A DNA stretch of 64,000 nt from Thermohalobaculum sp951813525 (GCA_951813525.2 CATOTJ020000003.1:124001-188000); one strand, 5' to 3'; counted from the first letter of the stretch, positions 34,983 to 44,787 are shown. Translations and numbers: made by a program. Notes: generated by a model not told the origin, from the letters alone.

Positions 34983-36557
34983 ATGATGGTAGACTATTAC
35001 GGCAACAGAACCTGGCGTCGGGGCGACGACGACAATCTTTATGTGAAACGCCTGCAACGCGACCTGGCTGCGGCAGGTTTCGCGATTGTCGGCCGCGCCG
35101 ACGGCGATTATGGCCGCCGAACGTTCTGGGCCGTGCGCGAGTTTCAATCCTATGCCGCGGGCGAAGTGGTCGCGACCGTCGACAGCGGACCCGGACCAGT
35201 GTCGGAACGTTTGTCCGCGCAGGACAATACTGGCCAGATTTATGGCGGTCCGATCAGCGGCGTTGCGGACGAGGCAACGCAGGAACGCCTGCGCCATTGG
35301 GTGGAAAACGACTGGCACTGTCCGGTCGTTGTCGACGCCTGCAGGATCGACGGTCAGGGCCGCCGCGGCGCGCTGGTCCGCGAGAATGTCTGGTATTATA
35401 CCAGTGCGATCCCGGGGACCCGTACGGTCGGCCATTTTGCCAAGGATGTTACGGGCCGCTACGCCGATATCGAGGACGCCGATGGCTGGGTCCGTCTCGG
35501 GCCTCATATCAAGTGGAGCCGGTACCGCGGTGTGCAAAGCCTTCCACCGAAATTCACACAGCCCGATGCCGAGATTTTCCCCAAATCGCTTACCGGCGAC
35601 GACTGGGCGGATCTGAACGATGCCCAAAGATCCAGTTTCCGCGTCATTCGGGCCGTGTCCGAGGTCGAGTGCATCGGGTTTTTCGACTGTCTGAACACCT
35701 ATGACAACGCCTTCGTCTCGATCGGTCCGTGCCATTGGACCCTTGGGATCATCTCGAATTCGAGTTCCGGGGTTCAGGTCAGCAAAGGCGAGCTGTGCGG
35801 AACCCTGGCTTACTTCGAAGAAACCCAATCCGACGCAGCCGCCAAATTTCTGGGTGCGAGCGGTGTCACGACAAGCGGGCCGTGGCTGGATGCAGATGGC
35901 GAGCCGACCGGCAAGCTGCTCTACAATCGCCGCTCGGCAAAATATGCAAGCTGGCTGGCCTTCGAGCAGGAGGACGAAAGTTTTGAAACCGTTCCATTTG
36001 TCGAGGCAGAGGGCGACTATTTCAAAACGTGGCACTGGATCTATCGCTGGGTTGCCGAATTGCGGACGTCAACGGGTCTTCGCCAAGCAATCTGGGATAT
36101 GGCCCGGGTCAGATTGCGGGATCTGCTTGTGCAGCCGATCACGGTGGGGGCCGAAACCTCGACGATCGGTCAGGTCTTTACCTCCGAGTTGGCGACCGCT
36201 CTTCTGATGCGCTGGCATGTGCGCTACCCGGCCTATGTCGTGTCGGGCGGCGCCGGTATCGATGTCCGCCGGGCCTTGGAAATCGCCCGCGGCACGTCTG
36301 TTCCCGGCGGGTGGAACCAGCCCGTGGCGAATTGGGGCGATCGGCATGAAAGAGCGCTGGTGCGGGCGCTGCGTAGGCGCGCCGAAGTGCGTAGCGACGG
36401 ATTTCAAACAACATTGGATCAGGTCCTGCGGTGGCCTGCCTGGGCCAGCGGACCCAACCCGCGGCGCTTTCAGTTGGCCGACGGTCTGACCAAGCTGAGC
36501 GACAAGCGCGGATCGTTCGAATTGCACGGCGCAGGATTGCCGCCGCCGCCATATTAG
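34983..36557 (+). CDS. Peptidoglycan-binding-like N-terminus with unrecognised C-terminal domain
   Basis: 524 residues. Residues about 15-60 fit a PG_binding_1 repeat (NLYVKRLQRDLAAAGFAIVG, DYGRRTFWAVREFQ). The middle contains ECIGFFDCLNTYDNAFVSIG then PCHWTLG, an acidic-rich motif resembling active-site segments of lysozyme- or chitosanase-like hydrolases; the rest (about 300-524) is not recognised. There is no signal peptide. A phage-type or effector-like wall hydrolase is possible but unproven. Start ATG 34983 follows a run of G; ATG 34986 is equally possible. Confidence 0.6.
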   Translation: MMVDYYGNRTWRRGDDDNLYVKRLQRDLAAAGFAIVGRADGDYGRRTFWAVREFQSYAAGEVVATVDSGPGPVSERLSAQDNTGQIYGGPISGVADEATQERLRHWVENDWHCPVVVDACRIDGQGRRGALVRENVWYYTSAIPGTRTVGHFAKDVTGRYADIEDADGWVRLGPHIKWSRYRGVQSLPPKFTQPDAEIFPKSLTGDDWADLNDAQRSSFRVIRAVSEVECIGFFDCLNTYDNAFVSIGPCHWTLGIISNSSSGVQVSKGELCGTLAYFEETQSDAAAKFLGASGVTTSGPWLDADGEPTGKLLYNRRSAKYASWLAFEQEDESFETVPFVEAEGDYFKTWHWIYRWVAELRTSTGLRQAIWDMARVRLRDLLVQPITVGAETSTIGQVFTSELATALLMRWHVRYPAYVVSGGAGIDVRRALEIARGTSVPGGWNQPVANWGDRHERALVRALRRRAEVRSDGFQTTLDQVLRWPAWASGPNPRRFQLADGLTKLSDKRGSFELHGAGLPPPPY

Positions 36558-36825
36558 GCGTGAAACGCCAGCCACGCAGCCAAAAACGAACGACCGCCGG
36601 TTACACGACCGTGCGAAAGTTCCTCGCCCACTTCTCGGTCCGCATCGTAACGCGGCGGCAATACATGATGCGGATGTCGGCGGCGATCCCGACCCGGGCA
36701 TCCGAACTACATTCTCAATTCTCCAATAAAACACTGTGCTTTTACAAACCGGCACTGCAAACTCAATAACGAGAGAAGGCGATTCCACGCCTCGCATGCG
36801 AACGAAAAGACCCAGGGAGACACCA

Positions 36826-38226
36826 ATGAACATCCGGCCAGATCCGACATTCCACGCGACACCAAAGATGGCGATGGACGCGCCTGTCGAGAAGTACGCG
36901 TATACACTGATGCTCAGCCCCGATGGCTCGAAGCCCGACGGGCTGGCTGTCGTTGATGTCAATCCACGCTCCAAGAAATATGGCGAGATCGTCCACACGG
37001 TGATGATGCCGAATGTTGGCGACGAATTTCACCATTTTGGCTGGAACGCCTGCTCGTCAGCGCTGTCGCCCTTAACCGGCCACACCTTTTACGAGCGCCG
37101 GTACCTGATCATACCGGGCATCCGGTCTTCGCGGATCTACATCATTGACACCCACCCAAGCCCGACCGAGGCGAAGATCCACAAAATCATCGAGCCCGAA
37201 GAGCTGTTCGCGAAAACTGGCTATTCCCGCCCGCACACGGTGCATTGCGGTCCAGAAGGCATCTATGTCTCGACACTGGGCGGCGGCGGCAAGGATGGCA
37301 CCGACGGGCCTCCCGGTATCTTCATCATGGACTGCGAGACCTTCGATATCCGCGGGCGTTGGGAAATGGACCGTGGGCCGCAGCAAAAGCACTATGACTT
37401 CTGGTGGAACCTGCCCCGCGACTACATGGTCTCGTCCGAATGGGGGCTGCCGCCGCAATACGAGAACGGCATCGTCCCCGAGGACCTGCTGTCCAACAAA
37501 TACGGACATTGCCTGCACTTCTGGGACTTACGCGGTCGAAAGAATGTCCAAACCATTGATCTTGGCGAGAACCATCAGATGGCACTGGAGGTTCGCCCGG
37601 CCCACGACCCGTCCAGAGAATACGGTTTTCTCGGCGTCGTGATCGACACCACAAATCTGGAAGGCTCGATCTGGACCTGGTGGCGCGAGGGCGGCAAGTT
37701 CCATGCGGAGAAGACCGCAATCATCCCGCCGGAGCCGGCGAAGAAGGGCAAACTGCCGCCGCTGCTAAAAGGGTTCGAGGCGGTGCCACCGCTGGTGACG
37801 GATATCGACCTGTCGCTGGATGACAAATACCTCTACGTCGCCTGCTGGGGGACGGGCGAGCTGCGTCAGTACGATGTGTCTAATCCACGCGACCTCAAGT
37901 TCAACGGTTCGGTCCATCTGGGCGGAATTACCCGTAAGACGAAACACCCGAGCGGCAAGACCTTCGGATATGGCCCACAGATGCTGGAGATCAGCCGCGA
38001 CGGCCGCAGCGTCTACTGGACCAATTCGCTCTACTCCACATGGGATGATCAGTTCTATCCAGGCGAGCGCGGCGGGGCGATGGTGAAGGCCAAGATCTCC
38101 AAGACCGGCAAGATGACGCTGGACGAGAAGTTTTTCGTCAAGTTCCCCAAAGGCTACCGGTCGCACCAGATACGGCTTGAAGGCGGCGATTGCTCGACGG
38201 ACAGTTTCTGCTATCCGAACGTCTGA
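36826..38226 (+). CDS. Methanethiol oxidase / selenium-binding protein 56 family
   Basis: 466 residues from ATG 36826 with GGGAG at 8 bases. The whole length matches the SBP56 beta-propeller family, including the His-rich metal site pieces GDEFHHFGWNACSSA, SRPHTVHCGPEGIYVS, FWWNLPRDYMVSSEWG and RSHQIRLEGGD. Bacterial members (MtoX) oxidise methanethiol to formaldehyde, hydrogen sulfide and hydrogen peroxide, relevant to DMSP and methionine breakdown in marine bacteria. No signal peptide is seen in this start choice. It is followed after 3 bases by a membrane protein gene. Confidence 0.9.
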   Translation: MNIRPDPTFHATPKMAMDAPVEKYAYTLMLSPDGSKPDGLAVVDVNPRSKKYGEIVHTVMMPNVGDEFHHFGWNACSSALSPLTGHTFYERRYLIIPGIRSSRIYIIDTHPSPTEAKIHKIIEPEELFAKTGYSRPHTVHCGPEGIYVSTLGGGGKDGTDGPPGIFIMDCETFDIRGRWEMDRGPQQKHYDFWWNLPRDYMVSSEWGLPPQYENGIVPEDLLSNKYGHCLHFWDLRGRKNVQTIDLGENHQMALEVRPAHDPSREYGFLGVVIDTTNLEGSIWTWWREGGKFHAEKTAIIPPEPAKKGKLPPLLKGFEAVPPLVTDIDLSLDDKYLYVACWGTGELRQYDVSNPRDLKFNGSVHLGGITRKTKHPSGKTFGYGPQMLEISRDGRSVYWTNSLYSTWDDQFYPGERGGAMVKAKISKTGKMTLDEKFFVKFPKGYRSHQIRLEGGDCSTDSFCYPNV

Positions 38227-38229
38227 CCG

Positions 38230-38910
38230 TTGAGCGCTGATCCGTCGTCGCTGGCAGGGCTTTGGCTGGCCGTTGTTTTCGTCGGCCTCTACCATGGACT
38301 GAATCCCGGCATGGGATGGCCGCTGGCGGTTTCTGCAGGGCTGATGGGGAATGGTCGGCGTGATCTTCTGAGGTCGCTGGTGCCGCTGGCGGCCGGTCAC
38401 TTGCTGGCAATGCTGTCGGTGCTGTTGCCGTTCGCGTTTCTGCTGGGGCTTGTCGAATGGCAATGGGAAATCCAGGTGGGCGCCAGCCTGCTGCTGATCG
38501 CGATCGGCCTATATCTCTACTTCAATCGGCGTCATCCGCGCATGCTGGCGCGGATCTCGCCCAATCGCCTGGCGCTCTGGTCGTTTGCCATTGCCACCGC
38601 ACATGGTGCGGGGCTGATGCTGGTGCCGATCTATCTTGGCATCTGTCAGATCGCAGAGACGGATGTCGGCCATGTTGCGGCGGCCAGCCTGATGGCGACC
38701 AGTATCTGGGCGGCCTTGGGTGTTGGTCTGGTGCATGCCTGTGCCATGATCGCCGGTGGCGGCGCCATGGCGCTGCTGGTGCACGAGTGGCTGGGCCTGA
38801 AGTTTTTGTCGCGCTCGTGGTTCAATCTGAGCGCAGTTTGGGCGATTAGCCTGGTCCTGGTCGGTATGGTTGGGCTGTATATGGCGGGAACTGCGGGCGA
38901 AAGCGTGTAG
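38230..38910 (+). CDS. Polytopic membrane protein, possibly NicO/UreH-like
   Basis: 226 residues from a TTG start, 3 bases after the methanethiol oxidase stop, so translation is probably coupled. About six hydrophobic helices. Three His-containing membrane motifs (VGLYHGLNPGMGWP, AAGHLLAMLSV, ATAHGAGLMLVP) resemble the metal-transporter pattern of the NicO/UreH superfamily, but the classic HxxxxDH is absent. It may supply metal (methanethiol oxidase needs copper) or export a product; both are inference. Confidence 0.6.
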   Translation: MSADPSSLAGLWLAVVFVGLYHGLNPGMGWPLAVSAGLMGNGRRDLLRSLVPLAAGHLLAMLSVLLPFAFLLGLVEWQWEIQVGASLLLIAIGLYLYFNRRHPRMLARISPNRLALWSFAIATAHGAGLMLVPIYLGICQIAETDVGHVAAASLMATSIWAALGVGLVHACAMIAGGGAMALLVHEWLGLKFLSRSWFNLSAVWAISLVLVGMVGLYMAGTAGESV

Positions 38911-39158
38911 ATAGCCCGCACGAAAGACCCTGAAGTGCCAGAATACTAACTGAGTGCTTGGGTATTCATGATGCAGCCAAATGCGCACGCAGTTTCTGCG
39001 CTGCAACTGAATGTGTAAAAAATGCCATTCCCGGGGCTGGCAATGTAACGTCCTTCCGGGTCAGGGCATGCAATCTACTCAATAGTTTTCGATGCGTGGA
39101 ATTGGCCCGCAAAATCGGGCGTCAGTGCATTTGCGTGCACGACCTCTTCAGCACGCCA
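38911..39158. other. Intergenic stretch without recognised features
   Basis: Between the membrane protein gene and the terminator of the ABC operon I see only short frames with unlikely composition and no RNA-like fold. It separates two convergent units. Confidence 0.5.
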
Positions 39159-39191
39159 TAAAAAACGCCGCCGAAACGATCCGGCGGCGTT
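39159..39191 (-). terminator. Strong intrinsic terminator of the peptide ABC operon
   Basis: A perfect 10-bp stem, AACGCCGCCG (39164-39173) with CGGCGGCGTT (39182-39191), and an 8-base loop. On the minus strand it is followed by T6 and ends 24 bases after the stop of the ATPase gene. Confidence 0.9.
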
Positions 39192-39215
39192 GGTTTGGCG
39201 GTGTATTTTTGTGGA

Positions 39216-40865
39216 TCAGCCGACGTCGGCGGCCTCGCCCACATTGTCGATACCGCGCTCTTCCAGAAGCTGTGTCAGCCAATTCGGGTCCATCTCGGGC
39301 ACCGACGAGAGCAGAAGGTCGGTATAGGGATGGTGGGGCGGTTGGAACATCTCGCCCTTCGGACCCGCCTCGACCACCTTGCCGCGCTGCATCACCACAA
39401 CTTCGTCGGCAATCGACCGGACCGTCGCAAGATCATGGGTGATGAACATGTAGGCAAGGTTCAGCTCGCTTTGCAGCCGGTCCAGCAGCCTCAGAATCCC
39501 CTCGGCAACCAACTGATCGAGGGCCGATGTCACCTCGTCACAGATGATAAAGCTGGGTTCCGCGGCCAACGCCCGGGCGATGCCGATGCGCTGTTTCTGA
39601 CCACCTGAAAGCTCCGGTGGATAGCGGTTATAGTATTTGGACGGCTCCAATTCGATCAGATCGAGCAATTCATCGACGCGGTTCTTCAACTCCGGCCCGC
39701 GCAGCCCGCCATAAAACGCAGCAGGGCGTCCGATGATTTCCGAGATCTGGACCTTCGGGTTCAACGCCGTATCCGCCATCTGGTAGATCATCTGTGCCAT
39801 GCGCAACTGATCACGATTTCGGCTGCGATAGTTGGGCGGCAGCACATCACCGTTGAACAGGATCTCTCCTTTGGTCGGTGGCAGCAGACCTGTAATGCAC
39901 CGTGCGGCAGTCGACTTGCCGGATCCGGACTCGCCCACGACCGCAACCGTCATCCCGGCATAGATGTCCATCGAAACATCTTCCAGAACCTTCACGTCGC
40001 CATAGGCGGCGTCGATGTTCTGAACCGAAATAACCGGCTGTCCGTCGGTGGGACGATGCTTTTGCTCGCGCTGGAATGACCGAACCGCCCAAAGCGATTT
40101 GGTGTATTCCATTTGCGGGTTGTCCAGCATTGATGCCGTGTCGGCTTCCTCGACCTCGTCACCTTTCAGCAGCACCTTGATCTTGTCGGCCATCTGGGCA
40201 ACGACCGCCAGATCGTGGGTGATATAGATGGCCGCCGTATCGAATTGCTCGACGATATCGCGGATGGCCGCCAGAACCTCGATCTGGGTCGTCACATCCA
40301 GTGCCGTTGTCGGCTCGTCAAAGATGATCAGATCAGGGCGGCACGCCATCGCCATCGCCGTCATCGCGCGCTGCAGCTGCCCGCCCGAAACCTGGTGTGG
40401 ATACCGAAAGCCGATTTCCTTCGGGTTCGGCAGGCGCAGGCGTTCGTAAAGTTCCTTCGCATCCTCATAGGCGTCGGCCTTGTTCTTGACCTTGTAGTGC
40501 AGCGGGGCTTCCGCGTACTGGTCGATCAGCTTGTGGGCCGGATTGAAGCTGGCCGCCGCCGATTGGGCCACATAGGCGATCCGCGATCCCCGCAGGCGGC
40601 GGAGATCGGCAGGCGGCGTCGTTGTCAGCTCCATCCCGTCGAACTCGATCGAGCCGTCCGAGATGCGGCAACCGTCCCGGGCAAACCCCATGGCGGCCAG
40701 CCCGATAGTGGACTTGCCCGCCCCGGATTCCCCGATCAGACCCAGAACTTCGCCCCGATGAAGGGTGAGATCGACACCATGGACGATCTCGTTCCACTTC
40801 TCGTCGGAATAGCCCTCGATCTTCAGGCCTTTGACTTCCAGCAAAACTTCCTTGTTCGAACTCAT
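39216..40865 (-). CDS. Dipeptide/oligopeptide-type ABC transporter, fused double ATPase (DppD-DppF)
   Basis: 549 residues with two complete ATPase domains. First: Walker A GESGAGKST, signature VSGGQLQRAM, Walker B DLIIFDEPT. Second: GESGSGKST, LSGGQKQRIG, SFIICDEVT. This corresponds to DppD and DppF joined in one chain, as in many Rhodobacterales importers. It powers uptake through the two permeases encoded just upstream. The start lies 1 base after the permease stop, with AAGGAG within the permease end. Confidence 0.92.
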   Translation of the reverse strand: MSSNKEVLLEVKGLKIEGYSDEKWNEIVHGVDLTLHRGEVLGLIGESGAGKSTIGLAAMGFARDGCRISDGSIEFDGMELTTTPPADLRRLRGSRIAYVAQSAAASFNPAHKLIDQYAEAPLHYKVKNKADAYEDAKELYERLRLPNPKEIGFRYPHQVSGGQLQRAMTAMAMACRPDLIIFDEPTTALDVTTQIEVLAAIRDIVEQFDTAAIYITHDLAVVAQMADKIKVLLKGDEVEEADTASMLDNPQMEYTKSLWAVRSFQREQKHRPTDGQPVISVQNIDAAYGDVKVLEDVSMDIYAGMTVAVVGESGSGKSTAARCITGLLPPTKGEILFNGDVLPPNYRSRNRDQLRMAQMIYQMADTALNPKVQISEIIGRPAAFYGGLRGPELKNRVDELLDLIELEPSKYYNRYPPELSGGQKQRIGIARALAAEPSFIICDEVTSALDQLVAEGILRLLDRLQSELNLAYMFITHDLATVRSIADEVVVMQRGKVVEAGPKGEMFQPPHHPYTDLLLSSVPEMDPNWLTQLLEERGIDNVGEAADVG

Positions 40866-40866
40866 C

Positions 40867-42090
40867 TCACATCTCCTTCAGGCCAGAGGACCGGAACAGC
40901 ATCCAGTCGACCACGAAGTTGACCGCAACGGTCAAAAGCGCAATCGCTGCGGCAGGGATCAGCGGCGTGTAGTCGCCAAACGAGATCAGGGTCGCATTGT
41001 CCCTCACCATCGAACCCCAATCCGCAGTCGGCGGTTGAATACCCAAGCCCAGGAACGACAGACCGGCGATCAGCAGGAACACAAAGCAGAATTCCAGCCC
41101 GAACTCGGCGACCAACGGTGCGGTCGAGTTGGGCAAAATCTCCTTGCGGATCAGATAGCCCGTCCCTTCGCCCCTCAGCTTGGCGGCTTCGATATAGTCC
41201 ATGACCACCACGTTCCCCGCGACCGCTCGTGTCAGGCGGAAGACCCGCGGCGAGTAGATGACGGCAACCACAACGACGATGACCTCTAGTCCGGTGCCGA
41301 AGATCGACAGGATCAGCAGGGCAAAGATCAGGGAGGGAACGGACATGATCACGTCGGCGAACCGGCCCATGAACTGATCGAACCAACCACCTTTGATCGC
41401 GGCCATCAGTCCGGCGCCAGCCCCCATCACGAAGGCAAGCGTGGTCGCAACCAGTGACAACCCAACCGAGTTTCGCGATCCGTAGACAATGCGGCTGAAC
41501 ATATCGCGGCCCAACTGGTCCGCACCCAGCAGCATGTTGTCATCCGGCGGCGCAAACGAATCCGAGATGATTTCTGCCTCGCCAAACGGTGCGATATATT
41601 CGGCAAAAATCCCCATGATCGCGTAGGTAAAGATGATGAACATCCCGAACGCTGCCGTCAGCGGCGCCGTCCGCAATGCCTTTGCAGTCTGATCCGTCAA
41701 GAACGGCAGGATCAGCCAAACGACCAGCATTGCGAAGAACACGGCAGGATTGAACCATTCCAGCATCCATCCGCCAAAGATCAACACGACCAGGATCAGC
41801 AGCACCGTCCAATACATGACCGAGCCGCCGCCAAACGCCTTGCCGACATTGCTGTCCGACAACTGAACCAGAAACTCTCGAAACCCATAGGAAATCCCGG
41901 CCGCAAGGGCCAGGATCGCCGCCAGCGTGGTGACTGTCAGCAGCGCGCCCTGGCCGCCGATGATCCCCATAACGAACGAGAACAGCAGCAGCGAGAACAG
42001 CAGCAAAAAGATCGACCGCTTGTTGAAGTAAGCAGCCAAGCACGAAGCCCCGATCAGAAGGGCGTAGTAGCCAATTACGAAAATGCTCAT
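40867..42090 (-). CDS. ABC transporter permease, DppC type, with N-terminal extension
   Basis: 407 residues, about 100 longer than usual DppC. The C-terminal 270 residues carry the permease core (LGADQLGRDMFSRIVYGSRN, EAAKLRGEGTGYLIRKEILP with the EAA loop). The N-terminal extra portion holds about four more hydrophobic helices (VIGYYALLIGASCLAAYF, LLTVTTLAAILALAAG). With the DppB-type permease it forms the membrane channel. GGGG-rich ribosome site before ATG 42090. Confidence 0.9.
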   Translation of the reverse strand: MSIFVIGYYALLIGASCLAAYFNKRSIFLLLFSLLLFSFVMGIIGGQGALLTVTTLAAILALAAGISYGFREFLVQLSDSNVGKAFGGGSVMYWTVLLILVVLIFGGWMLEWFNPAVFFAMLVVWLILPFLTDQTAKALRTAPLTAAFGMFIIFTYAIMGIFAEYIAPFGEAEIISDSFAPPDDNMLLGADQLGRDMFSRIVYGSRNSVGLSLVATTLAFVMGAGAGLMAAIKGGWFDQFMGRFADVIMSVPSLIFALLILSIFGTGLEVIVVVVAVIYSPRVFRLTRAVAGNVVVMDYIEAAKLRGEGTGYLIRKEILPNSTAPLVAEFGLEFCFVFLLIAGLSFLGLGIQPPTADWGSMVRDNATLISFGDYTPLIPAAAIALLTVAVNFVVDWMLFRSSGLKEM

Positions 42091-42101
42091 GTTCGCCCCC
42101 C

Positions 42102-43058
42102 TTATTTAGGATGCCGCAGCCGCGGATTGGTGAGGATAGACCCCACATCCGCAAGCAGGTTCAACAGGATGAATGTGGCCGCAAAGATCAGGCAGCAGGC
42201 CTGCACGACCGGGAAGTCCCGTTTGGAAACTGCATCGACCAGCGCCTGACCGATGCCCGGATAGACGAACACAACCTCGACCAGGACGACCCCTGTGATC
42301 AGATAGGCCAGGTTCAACGCAACCACGTTGATGATCGGCGCCCAGGCGTTGGGCAGCGCGTGGTGGACGATAACCTTCCAGGCCGGTGTGCCCTTCAGGT
42401 TGGCCATCTCGATATAGGGCGATGCCAACAGGTTGATGATCGCGGCCCGCGTCATGCGCATCATGTGCGCAATCACAACCAGCACCATGGTCAGTGCAGG
42501 CAGGAACGTGCGCTCCATCATGTCGACCAGGCTCATGTCCGATTTCAGGCTGGCAATTGCCGGGAACCAACCCGCCTTGACGGCCAGATACAGGATCAGG
42601 ATGTAGCCCAGGAAAAATTCCGGGGAGGAAATCGACGTCAATGTTGCAACGTTCGCGACCCGGTCGAAGATCGAGTTGCGCAGCAGAGCAACGATCACGC
42701 CCAGAATGATCGCCAGCGGAACAGCGATAATCGCCGCATAGGCCGCCAGGAACAGCGTGTTGCCAAATCTGGGGCCGATTTTCTCGCTGACCCGGTCGCC
42801 GGTCACCAGCGATGTACCGAAGTCACCGGTCACAGCACCAGCCAGCCAATCCAGATAACGAACGATTGCCGGGCGATCGAGGCCCAGTTGATCGCGCATC
42901 GCAGCTACGGTTTCTTCGGTTGCACTTTGACCCAGAACGGCCTCTGCCAAATCGCCAGGCAGCAGTTCAACGGCGAAGAAAATCAAAATCGACACAACGA
43001 ATAGTGTCAACAGCCCGAAGCCAAGTCGTTTAGCGACCAGACTTAGAATGTCCCCCAT
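42102..43058 (-). CDS. ABC transporter permease, DppB type
   Basis: 318 residues. The N-terminal helix LLTLFVVSILIFFAVELLPGD and the EAA-loop region YIEMANLKGTPAWKVIVHH identify the DppB/OppB permease family. Six helices. An 11-base gap separates it from the DppC-type gene; GGGAGGG precedes the start. Confidence 0.92.
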   Translation of the reverse strand: MGDILSLVAKRLGFGLLTLFVVSILIFFAVELLPGDLAEAVLGQSATEETVAAMRDQLGLDRPAIVRYLDWLAGAVTGDFGTSLVTGDRVSEKIGPRFGNTLFLAAYAAIIAVPLAIILGVIVALLRNSIFDRVANVATLTSISSPEFFLGYILILYLAVKAGWFPAIASLKSDMSLVDMMERTFLPALTMVLVVIAHMMRMTRAAIINLLASPYIEMANLKGTPAWKVIVHHALPNAWAPIINVVALNLAYLITGVVLVEVVFVYPGIGQALVDAVSKRDFPVVQACCLIFAATFILLNLLADVGSILTNPRLRHPK

Positions 43059-43142
43059 CGGTCCCTCCCAGTATGGGTGCCGGGGTTTTTCCCGGTCCTA
43101 GAATTGTCGGCACCCGATTTCCCGGATGCCGTCGGATTTTGC

Positions 43143-43170
43143 AAAAAGGACCCGGGATTAACCCGGGTCC
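43143..43170 (-). terminator. Hairpin between substrate-binding protein gene and permeases
   Basis: A perfect 9-bp stem, GGACCCGGG (43148-43156) with CCCGGGTCC (43162-43170), followed on the minus strand by TTTTTG. It sits 6 bases after the binding-protein stop. Such partial terminators commonly keep binding-protein mRNA in excess over the permease part of the operon. Confidence 0.8.
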
Positions 43171-43176
43171 CCTCGC

Positions 43177-44787
43177 TTATTCGTCGAACCACCAGCGCGA
43201 GCAAGCCCGTGCGCCGTCCATCTGCCAGGATGGCGCCAGATCCGGCCCGTGTTTGACTTTCTTGTGGTGGGCGTAAACGAAGTTCGGGAACATCGGAATG
43301 ACGGTCTCGCCGTCGTCATGCGCCAGCATCGCCATCTCGCGATACATCTCGGCCCGCTTGCCCTGGTCCAGTTCGGCCTTCGCCGACCGGAGCAGTTCAT
43401 TGAACCGCGGGTTTTTCCAACGGCTCTCGTTCCAGGACGCATCGTCCTTATACGCCAGCGAGTACATGACATCCGGCGTCGGACGCGAGCCCCACTGCAC
43501 CGCACACCACGGCTTCTTCAACCAGACATCCGAGTAGTAGCCATCGTTCGGCTCGCGCACGACATTGATCTTGATGCCTGCAGCTTCGGCATGGGCAGCA
43601 TAGAGCACGCACATATCCACGGCGCCGGAATAGACCGAGTCTGCGACCGAAAGGTTGACTTCCAGGCCTTCTGCACCGGCTTCCTTGAGAAGAGCCTTTG
43701 CCTGGTCCGGGTCGTAATCATGCTGAGGAATGTCGTCGGGCCAGTACGGCATGGCCGGCGAGTGGTGGAAGTCGTTGCCTTTTGTCGCCGTTCCGAACGC
43801 GATCTTTTCGATGATCTCGTCCCGATTGATCGCCAGCTTCAGGGCCTTGCGCACTTTGACGTTGTCGAACGGCGCGGTATCGACATGCATCGGCATCGTG
43901 ATCGCCGAGCCGGACGGCACATTGTCGATCTCGATATTCGCGTTACGCTTCAAGAGAGCCAGAGTCTTCAGCTCCAACTGCGTCACACCATCGACATCAC
44001 CCGTGACAAGAGCTGTCTGGCGGGCGTTCGGGTCATTCAGAACCGTCAATTCGACTTCGTCGAAATAGGCGCCTTCCAGATGCCAGCCGTCATGGCGCAC
44101 AAGGCGATAGCCGACACCAAAATCAGCGTCTGTCAGCTTGTATGGCCCCGAGCCATTGCCGCTTTGCCAGTCGATCGAGCCATCTTCATTGGCAGGCAGG
44201 ATCGGCAGGTGATAATCGGTCAGCAGCCACGGCAGATCCGCATTCCCCGAGCCGAGGACGAATTTGACCGAGTCATTGCCAGCCGGAACGAGGTCGACCA
44301 CATCCTTCAACAGCGCGTTCGCTGCCGATGTGTTGCCCTCACCGCGGTGGTGGTTCATCGACGCAATCACGTCATTGGGTGTTACGCTGCGGCCGTCATG
44401 GAACGTGGCTTTTCCATTCAGCTTGAACGTCCACTCGGTCGCATCGTCTGACGCTTCCCATTCGGACGCGATGTCGCCGCCATTGGAACCGTCGGAATTG
44501 ATCATCGTCAGATAGCTGCGGAACGTGTGCGCAAGCTGGATCATCGAAAACGTGACATATGTTCCCGGATCGTGGTTGTCCGAGGTATTTCCGTCATGGG
44601 CACCCAGCTTGAAGATGCCGCCATTTTTCGGTGCAGCCAGTGCGCTGCTTGACCACAGACCAGTCGCAGCGCCTGCCGTCAAACCGGCAGCCGCAGCAAG
44701 GCTGAGGAAGTCACGGCGCGAGACGCCGCCCGTCTTCGCAGCTTCGGTGACCCGATGCAAAAGCTCGGGGTTTTTTATCGTTGTCAT
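43177..44787 (-). CDS. Periplasmic substrate-binding protein of dipeptide-type ABC importer (Tat-exported)
   Basis: 536 residues, family 5 solute-binding protein. A twin-arginine signal, SRRDFLSLAAAAGLTAGAAT, ends near SSALAAP. The body shows typical SBP_bac_5 segments (FHDGRSVTPNDVIASMNHH, VRKALKLAINRDEIIEKIAF). It captures the ligand and delivers it to the permeases encoded downstream. Family members bind peptides, opines and other amines, so the ligand is open; divergence from a GntR/catabolic operon suggests the ligand is that pathway's substrate. GGGAGAG site before the start. Confidence 0.92.
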   Translation of the reverse strand: MTTIKNPELLHRVTEAAKTGGVSRRDFLSLAAAAGLTAGAATGLWSSSALAAPKNGGIFKLGAHDGNTSDNHDPGTYVTFSMIQLAHTFRSYLTMINSDGSNGGDIASEWEASDDATEWTFKLNGKATFHDGRSVTPNDVIASMNHHRGEGNTSAANALLKDVVDLVPAGNDSVKFVLGSGNADLPWLLTDYHLPILPANEDGSIDWQSGNGSGPYKLTDADFGVGYRLVRHDGWHLEGAYFDEVELTVLNDPNARQTALVTGDVDGVTQLELKTLALLKRNANIEIDNVPSGSAITMPMHVDTAPFDNVKVRKALKLAINRDEIIEKIAFGTATKGNDFHHSPAMPYWPDDIPQHDYDPDQAKALLKEAGAEGLEVNLSVADSVYSGAVDMCVLYAAHAEAAGIKINVVREPNDGYYSDVWLKKPWCAVQWGSRPTPDVMYSLAYKDDASWNESRWKNPRFNELLRSAKAELDQGKRAEMYREMAMLAHDDGETVIPMFPNFVYAHHKKVKHGPDLAPSWQMDGARACSRWWFDE

